Source: an uncultured Bacteroides sp.
GTDB lineage: Bacteria; Bacteroidota; Bacteroidia; Bacteroidales; Bacteroidaceae
NCBI RefSeq assembly: GCF_902491285.1
Contig: NZ_CABUHK010000013.1
Span: forward strand, 1-64,000
Reading direction: 5' to 3'
DNA: 64,000 nucleotides
The translations under genes and the position numbers were made by a program. Positions 25,232 through 35,000 of this stretch are shown here, piece after piece. The notes beneath the pieces are model-generated. The model saw only the letters and a list, made by a program, of their open reading frames with translations. It searched no databases and was not told where the DNA came from. Position 1 is the stretch's first letter, and every line of letters starts with the position of its first letter.

Positions 25232-26095
25232 TTAGTAAGCTCTTACCGATGATGGCAAAGAACCTGTTCCTTTTTTATTTCGGATACGGTATAGGTCTTT
25301 CACAAATCCTACCATGAATACATGGGAGTAGGTATGTGTTTTGATATTATTTACTTTGTATTGCTGCAAATCGGCCAGATAACTGAAGCGCATTTTTGTA
25401 TATCCTATCGGAAGGTCAACGGAAAGCATCTGCCGGAGTGAAGGCTGGTTGTGTAGGGAAGTGAATTTAATCACTCCATTAGAGTTGCCCAAGGAGAATA
25501 TCTCATAATAGGATTGTCCGTAGTGCGGTGAGAAAAGCACTCCCATTACAGGCAAGTTGACCTGATAACGTAACACCATCGGATAACGCTTGATTTTCAG
25601 ATGCCAGATTGCCATTCCCGAAGCGTCCAGATTTACGTAAGCTCTAGCGGAAGCGGGGTTGTTGGTGTTCCGGAGATTGTAGACAAAGCCACCGTTGGCA
25701 TCTATCAATCCACCTGCCAGTAATTTGAAATTCTCTGTCAGCCGGAACTGGTAATGAAGACCGTAATTCCAGTTGACCAAACCGGAGAATGTATTATTGT
25801 TGTCGGCACGGTTGTGCGTATAACCGATATCTGCCTGAAAGAAATTCTGTACGGAAACATTTCCATCGAACAGTTTGGTCATCCGAATCGTCTCACGGGA
25901 AACACGGAAGTCGATTCCTTTATATTCCTGTGGCGAAAGATAGGTGTCAAACACATTAGTAAATCCGACACCGTACATGGTAGCACGTGTTACATAGCGA
26001 TGAGCCTGCAGACTGTCGGTCTGAGCTTGTAATTTTGTGCAGAGGGCGAACAGGATGCATCCTGCCAGCCCCCAGTATATTAGTTTTTTCTTCAT
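25232..26095 (-). CDS. DUF3316 family outer-envelope protein
   Basis: 287-residue protein with a signal peptide (CTKLQAQ). The rest alternates aromatic and polar residues as in small outer-membrane beta barrels (FFQADIGYTHNRADNN, LNWNYGLHYQFRLTENFKLLAGGLID, RFSYLADLQQYKVN). It resembles Bacteroides DUF3316 proteins, which have no known function. Its ATG shares one base with the stop codon of the topoisomerase gene (TGATG), so it is translationally coupled to that gene even though the functions seem unrelated. Confidence 0.7.
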   Translation of the reverse strand: MKKKLIYWGLAGCILFALCTKLQAQTDSLQAHRYVTRATMYGVGFTNVFDTYLSPQEYKGIDFRVSRETIRMTKLFDGNVSVQNFFQADIGYTHNRADNNNTFSGLVNWNYGLHYQFRLTENFKLLAGGLIDANGGFVYNLRNTNNPASARAYVNLDASGMAIWHLKIKRYPMVLRYQVNLPVMGVLFSPHYGQSYYEIFSLGNSNGVIKFTSLHNQPSLRQMLSVDLPIGYTKMRFSYLADLQQYKVNNIKTHTYSHVFMVGFVKDLYRIRNKKGTGSLPSSVRAY

Positions 26096-28740
26096 CAGAA
26101 TAATTTCATCTGCCCGGTGATTTCATCAATGATATCCCCTTCGCTTTTGTCGCTGTCCGGATCCAAGTTCTCCGGCTCTTCTTCCGGTTCTTCCTGCGGT
26201 TGCTGTTCGGGCTCGGGGAAACGGGTAGGTTCAAGTTCGTTAATCGTCTCTACCGTGTAGGTAGTGAGGCGTTTTCCTTTAGCCTTGAATCCTTTGACAG
26301 CAATAAACTCTTCTGCATCAATTTCCAACGAGTCACGGAAACTGTCGTGTCCGCCAAATACAACTTCCAGGCGGGGGTAGTATTCATCGGTCAGCAAGAT
26401 GAGGCGGTTATTTTTGTTTTCACCCAGATAGTTCTGTTTGCGGCTGGAACCTTCAAAACAGAAACGTTTCAGGTACGGATAATTCTGCTGGTCGGCATCA
26501 TAAAGTGCGGCGGTCCATACCTTGTTGGGATCGAACTTCTCAACGATGCTTACATTATCTTCGTAGTGATTGCTCAAGTCGAAGTTGCTGGTGTAGAAGT
26601 CACCGTTGTTCAGAACAACCAGTATGGTGTCTTCACTCTGGAATTCACCCAGATATTCACCTCGGGCATCATAGTTGAGGCGGAGGATGTCGCGGTCAAA
26701 CCATACTTTACGTCCTCCGAGCGTAGAACCGCCTTTCTGTTTCAGGGCGATTTTGTGTATCGGTAGACGGGTGAGGATGATACCGCGTGCTTGTCGGCCT
26801 TTAATGCCCACTTCGCTGAAATCTTGTTCGAAGATGATGCGGCGTACACGCGGATTAGGTTTCAACGTAACCTTGATGATTTCAGCTTCTCCGTTCGGAT
26901 TGGCGCTGAAATAAGTGATACGTGAATCGGGTGTGCCCTGTGTGATGTCATACTCACGGTCGCGGACTACGGAAGTTACGGCGAAACGTTTGACATAAGT
27001 CGTTCCCTCTTTTCCGTCACGGTATGCCACGTTGTAAATTGTACGTTTGTCGTTCTTCTTGAATACGTTGACGTAAAGAACGTTCTTGCCCACAAACTTC
27101 TTGTCGGCAACAGGCGTGACAAGGTATTTGCCGTCACGGAAGAAAATGATGACATCGTCAATATCCGAACAGCAAGCCACAAATTCGTCTTTCTTCAAGG
27201 CAGTTCCGATAAATCCTTCTTCGCGGTTGATATAGAGCTTTTCGTTCGCTTCCACTACTTTGGCGGCCTCGATGGTGTCGAAGTTGCGCAGTTCCGTGCG
27301 GCGCGGGAAGTTCTTGCCGTATTTGTTCTTCAACATCTGATACCAGTTGACGGTATAGTCTACAATATGTGCCAGATGGTCGTCAATTTCGGCGATGTCT
27401 TCTTTCATTCTGGCTATGAGTTCGTCCGCTTTGTCCGAGTTGAATTTCAGGATACGTCCCATCTTGATTTCCATCAGTTTGAGAATATCCTCTTTGGTCA
27501 CTTCACGGACAAATTGCGGATAATAAGGAGTCAGGCGGTTGTCGATATGTGTGCAGGCGGCATCCATGTCTTTGGATTGTTCGAACTCCTTGTCCTTATA
27601 AATGCGCTCTTCGATAAATATTTTTTCGAGAGAAGAGAAGTGTAAGGCTTCCAGTATTTCGCCCTTCTTGATTTCCAGCTCCTGTTTCAGCAGGTCGAGT
27701 GTGTTGTCTGCAGATTTCTTCAGAACCTTGCTGACGGTGAGGAAATGGGGTTTGCTGTCGTCGATTACGCAGCAGTTGGGCGAGATACTTACTTCGCAAT
27801 CGGTGAAAGCATAGAGGGCGTCGATTGTTTTGTCCGATGACGTTCCGGGTGCCAGGTGCACTAATATCTCTACGTTGGCAGCCGTGTTGTCGTCTACCTT
27901 ACGGATCTTGATTTTTCCCTTCTCGACAGCTTTTAGGATGGAGTCGATAACGGATGAAGTGGTCTTGCCATAAGGAATCTCCGTGATGGCAAGTGTCTTG
28001 TTGTCAAGCTTGTTGATTTTCGCACGTACTTTTACAGCTCCGCCGCGTTCTCCGTCGTTGTACTTGGCTACATCAATGGAACCACCCGTCTGGAAATCGG
28101 GATATAGCTGGAACTCTTCGCCACGCAGGTAGCTGATAGAGGCATCACAAAGTTCGTTGAAGTTGTGTGGCAGTATCTTGGAAGAAAGTCCGACGGCGAT
28201 ACCTTCCACTCCCTGTGCCAGCAATAACGGGAATTTCACGGGAAGAGTGACCGGTTCCTTGTTTCGTCCGTCATAAGACAGTTTCCACTCGGTAGTCTTG
28301 GGATTGAAAACAACATCCAAAGCAAACTTGGACAGGCGCGCTTCGATATAACGGGGAGCGGCGGCACCGTCTCCGGTGAGGATGTTACCCCAGTTTCCCT
28401 GGCAGTCGATTAACAAATCCTTCTGCCCGAGCTGCACCAAGGCATCTCCGATAGAAGCGTCACCATGCGGGTGGAACTGCATGGTGTGTCCCACAATGTT
28501 GGCAACTTTGTTATATCGTCCGTCATCCAGACGCTTCATAGAATGCAGGATACGTCGCTGAACAGGTTTAAAACCGTCATTAATGTGGGGAACAGCGCGC
28601 TCAAGAATCACATACGAAGCATAGTCCAGAAACCAGTTCTGGTACATGCCTGTCAGTTGATGTTTTACGTTTTCGTCCCGCGCGTCCGCCGGTTTGTAGT
28701 CTGAATGTTCTTCCGGTATCTCGTTAATTTCGTCACTCAT
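26095..28740 (-). CDS. parC: Type IIA topoisomerase subunit A (topoisomerase IV ParC-like)
   Basis: 881-residue DNA-cleaving subunit. Visible: PVQRRILHSM, the QRDR/active-site helix HPHGDASIGDALVQLGQ (residues 90-106), the catalytic Tyr131 in AAPRYIEARLS, QGVEGIAVGLSSKILPHNF, the coiled-coil gate region, and a C-terminal beta-pinwheel that is partial (GIILTRLPIHKIALKQKGG). The tail is acidic and proline-rich. It resembles the ParC branch rather than GyrA, as it lacks a clear GyrA box. It should pair with a ParE encoded elsewhere for chromosome decatenation. At the GyrA Ser83 position it has Ala. Confidence 0.88.
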   Translation of the reverse strand: MSDEINEIPEEHSDYKPADARDENVKHQLTGMYQNWFLDYASYVILERAVPHINDGFKPVQRRILHSMKRLDDGRYNKVANIVGHTMQFHPHGDASIGDALVQLGQKDLLIDCQGNWGNILTGDGAAAPRYIEARLSKFALDVVFNPKTTEWKLSYDGRNKEPVTLPVKFPLLLAQGVEGIAVGLSSKILPHNFNELCDASISYLRGEEFQLYPDFQTGGSIDVAKYNDGERGGAVKVRAKINKLDNKTLAITEIPYGKTTSSVIDSILKAVEKGKIKIRKVDDNTAANVEILVHLAPGTSSDKTIDALYAFTDCEVSISPNCCVIDDSKPHFLTVSKVLKKSADNTLDLLKQELEIKKGEILEALHFSSLEKIFIEERIYKDKEFEQSKDMDAACTHIDNRLTPYYPQFVREVTKEDILKLMEIKMGRILKFNSDKADELIARMKEDIAEIDDHLAHIVDYTVNWYQMLKNKYGKNFPRRTELRNFDTIEAAKVVEANEKLYINREEGFIGTALKKDEFVACCSDIDDVIIFFRDGKYLVTPVADKKFVGKNVLYVNVFKKNDKRTIYNVAYRDGKEGTTYVKRFAVTSVVRDREYDITQGTPDSRITYFSANPNGEAEIIKVTLKPNPRVRRIIFEQDFSEVGIKGRQARGIILTRLPIHKIALKQKGGSTLGGRKVWFDRDILRLNYDARGEYLGEFQSEDTILVVLNNGDFYTSNFDLSNHYEDNVSIVEKFDPNKVWTAALYDADQQNYPYLKRFCFEGSSRKQNYLGENKNNRLILLTDEYYPRLEVVFGGHDSFRDSLEIDAEEFIAVKGFKAKGKRLTTYTVETINELEPTRFPEPEQQPQEEPEEEPENLDPDSDKSEGDIIDEITGQMKLF

Positions 28741-28807
28741 AAATCAATCTTCACTTTGCTTTTACAACAAATAATCTTCCTGAACATCAAAAAAGGGGAT
28801 GTCCACG

Positions 28808-28815
28808 CAAAAATA
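28808..28815 (-). promoter_or_regulatory. -7 box TATTTTTG upstream of parC
   Basis: The complement of 28808-28815 matches TAnnTTTG, about 70 bases before the ATG. A TTTTC run 22 bases upstream may serve as -33. Confidence 0.5.
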
Positions 28816-28875
28816 CGAAATAAATTCATATGAGGACGAAAAGAACTCACGTTTTTTATGATACTGACAGCTTCG

Positions 28876-30207
28876 TTAATCCTTTGTTTTCACATTCCAA
28901 ACCAACAATGCGAAAAAGACGGAGAGTAATGCAGCGCCAATCCAGAAGATGTTGATGTAAGAAAAATCGTAGATTTCCTTACCGTCAATGATACTTTTAT
29001 GTCCTTCGATAAGAATACCGCTCATGATATCCTGTATGCCGGCACCAATGTAACTGGCAACTCCCACAATTCCCAAGGCGGCTCCCGATGCATTACGTGG
29101 TGCAATATCGACAGCCATCAGCCCGCCGAGAAAACAGAGCAGTACACCGATAGCTGTTCCAAACAGAACCATTGCTGCTACATCCAGCCAGAAGTGTACA
29201 CCGGGAACGAGAAGGAACAAACAGAGGGCGGCTACGTTCATAAGCCCGAAGATTAGTGCAGGCATATTGCGGCGCCCACCGAAGAACTTGTCCGAAATGA
29301 CACCGGAAAACATGGTGCCGATAACTCCGCAAACAGAACTGATGGAAATGATAAAACTTGCGTCTAAAGTAGAATATCCTTTTTGCGCTTCCAAATAGAA
29401 TACTCCCCAACTGTTGACTGCATAACGGCTGATATACATGAGTGCGCTGGATAAGGCCAATATCCATATTGCGGGCATACTTAATGCTTGCCGTTGTGCT
29501 TTGTTGAAATCGGACTGATTTATGGCGTCTTCTACTTTCTGTTTCGGATGATTGACCGGAGGAATCCCTTCGCTTTCGGGTGTGTCATGAAAAAAGTTCC
29601 ATACAACTAAAGCTCCGATAAGGCCGATGATTCCCGCTCCGAAGAATCCGTATCTCCATCCGAGTACGCTGACAATAGATGCTATGATTATAAACGTCAT
29701 AGCTTCGCCGATGTTGTGGCTGGCAGACCAGAATCCATAAAACGACCCTCGCTTTTTATCACTGAACCAGCGTGAGAGTCCGACGACACATGAAGCGGCT
29801 CCCATCGACTGAAACCAACCGCTGATTCCCCACAGGATTGCGAATAATATAAACGAATGGGCGAAACCTAAACAAAGATTGACCAAGGCAGTCACCAAAA
29901 GCCCGGTGGACATAAAATGTCGGATGTTGCTGCGGTCTGCCAGAAAACCATTGGTGAATTTCCCTATTGCATAAGTAAAGAATAGCACTGCGCCGATAAT
30001 GCCTAGTTCAGTCTCCGAGAAAATCCCCTCGTCGACAATGGGCTTTTTGATTACATTCAGGCTGAGGCGGCACACATAATAAATGCCATATCCGGCAAGA
30101 GCGGATAAAAAGGTAGCCCATTGCAGTTTCTTGAGTTTATGAGAATTTTCCTGTAAGATGGGAGCGGGGCTGCTGATACGATAGAAATTTATGATTCTTT
30201 TTAACAT
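28876..30207 (-). CDS. MFS transporter of the organophosphate:phosphate antiporter type (GlpT/UhpT-like)
   Basis: 443-residue inner-membrane protein with 12 hydrophobic segments. The start WATFLSALAGYGIYYVCRLSLNVIKKPI and the loop RWFSDKKRGSFYGFWSASHNIGEA are typical of the OPA family (GlpT, UhpT, UhpC, PgtP), which exchange phosphate for glycerol-3-phosphate or sugar phosphates. It is the last gene of the ECF-controlled PUL, about 100 bases after SusD with a hairpin between. With a glycerophosphodiester phosphodiesterase in the same locus, glycerol-3-phosphate or a hexose phosphate is the likely cargo; substrate not readable from sequence. Confidence 0.82.
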   Translation of the reverse strand: MLKRIINFYRISSPAPILQENSHKLKKLQWATFLSALAGYGIYYVCRLSLNVIKKPIVDEGIFSETELGIIGAVLFFTYAIGKFTNGFLADRSNIRHFMSTGLLVTALVNLCLGFAHSFILFAILWGISGWFQSMGAASCVVGLSRWFSDKKRGSFYGFWSASHNIGEAMTFIIIASIVSVLGWRYGFFGAGIIGLIGALVVWNFFHDTPESEGIPPVNHPKQKVEDAINQSDFNKAQRQALSMPAIWILALSSALMYISRYAVNSWGVFYLEAQKGYSTLDASFIISISSVCGVIGTMFSGVISDKFFGGRRNMPALIFGLMNVAALCLFLLVPGVHFWLDVAAMVLFGTAIGVLLCFLGGLMAVDIAPRNASGAALGIVGVASYIGAGIQDIMSGILIEGHKSIIDGKEIYDFSYINIFWIGAALLSVFFALLVWNVKTKD

Positions 30208-30252
30208 GATAATTAGGGTGTTGTTTGCCCGGAAAAGGCAATAGTTATGAGG

Positions 30253-30284
30253 GAAGGTGCATCGAAACCGCTCGATACACCTTC
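30253..30284. terminator. Hairpin between SusD and the antiporter gene
   Basis: gaaggtg...atcga pairs with tcgat...caccttc across a 6-base loop, 12 pairs with one mismatch. No T-run follows on the minus strand, so it is more likely an RNA-stability or partial attenuation element than a full terminator. Confidence 0.4.
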
Positions 30285-30311
30285 TTCTGAAAAATCTTAT
30301 TTGTCTTTTGA

Positions 30312-32063
30312 TTAGTAGCTTAAACCATCTTCCCAGCCTGGATTTTGGGTGAGAACGCCTTGTGTCAGTACACGTTGGTCAGCAGGTATCGGCCATAGGT
30401 AATCCCTTTCTTCTTTCCAGTCTTTGCCGTAAGTGACTTTGGGGAATCCGACAATATAGCCGGACGTTCCCTCGGATAGAAAAATGTCTTTGTCCAGTTT
30501 CTTCTTGTTGTCACATTGTGAAGTGGCTGTTGTTTCGTAGATTTCCAGGTCAGGTGTGCCGTCACCGTCCATATCATAGGTTCCGACACCGGGAATATAG
30601 ATACCGTGGTAAGGAACATATTGGTTGAACATTTGCTTTGCTTCTTTCCAACGGAACAAATCCCATTGTCTGAGTCCTTCCATAACCAATTCAACGGTAC
30701 GTTCCCGGCGGATTTCAAGTATGACACCTTTGTTTGCTCCCTGGTCGACGTTGGGGTAACAGGCTGCTAGGTAAGGATCGGGATTGTTGTTGGCGTCTGC
30801 CAGAATGAGATCGTCCATTTTTGCCCGTTCACGAATTTTATTGATGGAGATATCCAGGTCTTCCTGTTTTAGTGTGCCCAATTCGGCTTTGGCCTCCGCA
30901 TAGTTCAGATAAACTTCCGCTGCCCGCATCAGAGGCCAGTCGGATGTACCTTTAGCTGCTCCGTCGTGGTCTTTGGTACTTACAAATTTAATAGGTCTGT
31001 AACCGCAGTAGGCGGTCAGGTCGTTGGCGGTGACAGTCGTTTCCCCTTTCTGTATGTAGTTCGGGCAAAGTACGGTCTGTTGCAGACGCGGGTCACGGTC
31101 TTTCACCTCGTCTGTATAAAACATCGTTTCATAACCCGGCTTATCTGTGAAACGTGTACCGTCCGCCATCAGATAGTGATTCATGAATCGGCGGGTAAAT
31201 CCCATTTGCAGGTTGGCAATACTGAATTGTACGGAATGTGACAGTTGCAGCCCCTCAAAGTTGTAGGCTCTTGCCAGTACGACTTCCGTTGTTTTGGCAT
31301 TGTCTGCGCAAAACATATCCCGATAAGGTTCCGTTCCCTCTTTATACAGGCTGAACCCACTTTCGTCAATAAATCGTTTGGCAGTGCTTGCGGCAATTTC
31401 CAGGTATTTCTCATAATTGTCCAGACCGTGATATTTCCGGTACGTTCCCTCGTAAAGTGCCGCCTGACTGGCAAATGCCAGCGCTGCCCATTTGGTGACT
31501 CTTGTGTTTCGGGTTTCCGTACTCTTGACTGGTAAGTTGGCAGCGGCATCTTCAAAATCTTTGAGAACCTGGTCCATGACGAACTCACGGGAGTCTCTGG
31601 CCTTAGTCAGCAATTCCTGGTCTTCCGAACCCAATACTTGATCATACCAGGGCACGTCTCCATAACGGCGTACTTTTACAAAGTAGAAATAAGCTCTGAA
31701 GAACTGTGCCACACCGTTATATTGGTCACGGGCTGTCTCGTCGTCGCAGTTGGAAGAATGTTGCAGGAAGTAATTGATATGGCGGAGTTTCGACCACGAC
31801 CATCCGGTTTCGCTGGCAGCCGAGCGGGTGCCTTCGATTACTTGCCCCATCCCTTTGTCAATCATGTCATCGGCATTCGTTCCTGCTGCGGCATCCGGTT
31901 CGTCCAATAATGTATAAAACTGGTTTGTCCACAACTCCAGATCAGATTTATTTTTAAAGTAATTCTCCGGTGTCACTGCGTTTTCGGGCAGAAGGGTTAA
32001 GTCACAACTACTGAATAGTGCGGTGACCATTCCCAAAATTATTATTTTGTTGATAGCTTTCAT
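30312..32063 (-). CDS. SusD-like lipoprotein of the phosphodiester PUL
   Basis: 583-residue surface glycan-binding lipoprotein. The signal peptide ends at lipobox FSSC (Cys20). It is followed by DLTLLPENAVTPENYFKNKSDLELWTNQFY, the common N-terminus of large SusD proteins. Core blocks include AQFFRAYFYFVKVRRYGDVPWYDQ and NTRVTKWAALAFASQAALYEGTYRKYH. The C-terminus has EIRRERTVELVMEGLRQWDLFRWKEAKQMF and LWPIPADQRVL...QNPGW. Longer than the SusD of the beta-1,2-glucan PUL. It follows SusC by 22 bases. Confidence 0.93.
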   Translation of the reverse strand: MKAINKIIILGMVTALFSSCDLTLLPENAVTPENYFKNKSDLELWTNQFYTLLDEPDAAAGTNADDMIDKGMGQVIEGTRSAASETGWSWSKLRHINYFLQHSSNCDDETARDQYNGVAQFFRAYFYFVKVRRYGDVPWYDQVLGSEDQELLTKARDSREFVMDQVLKDFEDAAANLPVKSTETRNTRVTKWAALAFASQAALYEGTYRKYHGLDNYEKYLEIAASTAKRFIDESGFSLYKEGTEPYRDMFCADNAKTTEVVLARAYNFEGLQLSHSVQFSIANLQMGFTRRFMNHYLMADGTRFTDKPGYETMFYTDEVKDRDPRLQQTVLCPNYIQKGETTVTANDLTAYCGYRPIKFVSTKDHDGAAKGTSDWPLMRAAEVYLNYAEAKAELGTLKQEDLDISINKIRERAKMDDLILADANNNPDPYLAACYPNVDQGANKGVILEIRRERTVELVMEGLRQWDLFRWKEAKQMFNQYVPYHGIYIPGVGTYDMDGDGTPDLEIYETTATSQCDNKKKLDKDIFLSEGTSGYIVGFPKVTYGKDWKEERDYLWPIPADQRVLTQGVLTQNPGWEDGLSY

Positions 32064-32085
32064 ACTATATCTGATTAGTCATTAA

Positions 32086-35000
32086 TTAAAAAGTAATATC
32101 TACTCCCACTGTGTAAACGCGTGGATAAGCATACCCCGAACCTGTATTATTCTGATAGGTACTGCTGGAGATAGCTAACTCCGGGTCAATCGTTTTATTG
32201 TGCTTCTTCAGAGGCGACCAATAGTATAGATTCTCTCCCGACACGTAAATGCGAACTTTTTCGAAGATACGTTTGCTGACAGGCAAGGTGTATCCGATGG
32301 AGAGGTTCTTGAAACGCAGATAAGCTATGTTTTGTATATACCGGTCGTTGACTGTGCCGAGTGAACCTCCCGAATAGGACTGATATCCTCTGATACGTGG
32401 GAAGAAAGCGTTCCTGTTATCTTCTGTCCAGCAGTCATCCGGAAATGACTTTTCTACAAATGAGGTGGAAGGGAAGGAGTAAGGGCCCCAGAAGGAGTTG
32501 GCTCCTTGTGATGTCGAGTTATGGGGTGGATACCAGTCTCTTTTCCCGATTCCCTGGAAAAAGGCGGATACGTCAATACCACTCCAGCTTGCATTCAGGC
32601 GGAAAGAGTAATTGTATCTAGGAGTTGTATTTCCGATAATACGTTTGTCCCCCGGATCATCTACTGTTCCGGCTCCGGCTCCAATCACGTTATCACCATT
32701 CAGGTCGGCAAAGCGCACGTCGCCTGCACGCAGATAACCGTCCACTTTGCTACTGTAAACACGCCCGTTGACGGCTTTATCATTAATTTTGGCCTGATAT
32801 TCCGCGGCTTCTTTATCTGTTTTGAATAATCCGTCGACATGATATCCCCAGATTTCCCCCATCTTCTTGCCTACATAGTGGTCGGAAATCAGTTTGTCGG
32901 GATTATTGTATTTGGTGATGGTACGCTGGTAATCTCCCAATGTCGCTTGTATCCCATATCTGAAAGGCTTGTTGGCTACTTTGAACGAGTCGTTCCAGGA
33001 AACGGATAGTTCCCAGCCGTTTGTCCGTAAGTCTGCACAGTTGGCTTTCGGGGTGGAAGCGCCATACACATCGGGCAGAGTTAACGAGGTTGTTAACATA
33101 TCGGTTGTTTTACGAACATAATAGTCGGCATTCACGTTTAATCGGTTGTTCAGGAATGACATATCAACTCCGATGTTATAGGTGGTAACTGTTTCCCATG
33201 TCAGGCCGGAAGAGATCGGGTTGGATATTTTTGCGTAATATGCTTTGCCTTCCCCGTCGAAAGTATAATTGAACTGGTTATCGGAAGTAATGGTTTGCAG
33301 GTAGGCATAATAATCTACTTGTTGGTTTCCCAAGCTACCTACAGATGCACGCAGTTTGAGGCTACTCCACCAATCGCTTACCGGCTTGAAGAATTTTTCT
33401 TCCGAGATTCTCCAACCTGCTGATATGGAAGGGAACACACCCCATCTGTCGCCTTGTGCAAACCGGGAAGAACCGTCGGCACGGCATGAAACTTCAAGCA
33501 AGTATTTACCCATGTAGTCATAGTTGACACGTCCGAAGAAACCAAGGGTTTTGTAAGCGTTGATATCCTGTGACACGGTAAGTACACTCTCGGGAGTTAC
33601 GGCGGAAAATGAGTCCAGGTTATCATTGGATAAATTAGTCATGGACGTGTCTTTATTGACATTCCGGTAGGTCTCATACTGGCTTCCTGCCACTGCTTTG
33701 AAATTATGCTTTTTGGCCCATGTATGTTCATAAGTTATATAATAATTCAGCATATGGGTGACCGGAAAAGATTCATCTTCTTCGTAGTTGTTGAAAATAC
33801 TTCCGGAAGTAAAGGTCTGCGTTACTCCCTGGCTGCGTGAATAATCGAATGTATTGTTCCGGTATCGGTATAGTTGCTTTCTTTGCTGATAGCTATAGTT
33901 GGCGGTCAGTGTAAGTCCTTCCAGCAAAGTCAGGTCTATTTGGTTGACTACGGACAACAGTGTTCTTGATTTCGTATTGTGCCCTCTTTGGGACGTCAGA
34001 TATCCACCGTCACCGGCTCCGAGAGGAGAGTTGGCGTAAAGTTGGTTGGTATATTGCACGATGCTGCCATCTGGATTGAAGGGTACGAATGACGGACTGA
34101 TATTCGACTCCAGGCGGGCAATGGTCATGGCGTAATTGGACGTTCCGTTATATTTATAATTGTTATTGTCCAGCCCGACGTTTGTCGACCATTTAATCCA
34201 TTTGTTCAGTTGGGCGTCCATCTTGGCACGGAAAGAGTAGTCCTTGTAAAGGTCCTTGTCAATGTTGAACATACCATACTGCTGGTAATAACGTCCGCTG
34301 ATGTAGTAATTAACTTTCTCACCGCCACCGGTAATGGAAACATTATGTTCCATTTGCGGACGGGTACGGTTGTAAAAATAGCCGTACCAGTCGGTATTAC
34401 CATAATAATAGTACTTACCGTCGTCTCCGATTTCTACCCATGGGCGTTCCGGATTTTCGGTCATATCGTTCCGGCGGTCATAAAGTTTCTGAAGTTCTTC
34501 ATCTTCGTACAGATACATATTAACCCCGTTGTATGCATTGTAGAATTTATTGGCGAATGTGACATAATCGTATCCTGTACGGATAAAGTCGGTAGATGTT
34601 GTATTCTGCGTCCATCCGAAACGGCCGTTATAACTTATTTTTGCTTTCCCTTTCGCTGCCGCACTGCCCGATTTGGTTGTGATAAGCACGACACCTGCTG
34701 AAGCCTTTGCTCCGTAGATAGCACAGGATGAAGCATCTTTAAGTACTGAAATAGACTCGATATCATTGGCGTTCACCTGATTCAAGGGAACTTCTACGCC
34801 ATCACAAAGCACTAGCGGAGAGCCGCCGTTTACGGAAATGCCTCCACGAATGTTCAAAGAATAGCCCGATTCGGGAGAACCGGTACCGAAAGTCAGATTT
34901 ACAGCCGGGTCGGCTCCCTGCAAGGCGTTGGCGGCCGATACTACCGGACGATTGTTCAAGTCTTTGCTGGAAATCGTTGATACCGCACCTGTCAGGTTAC

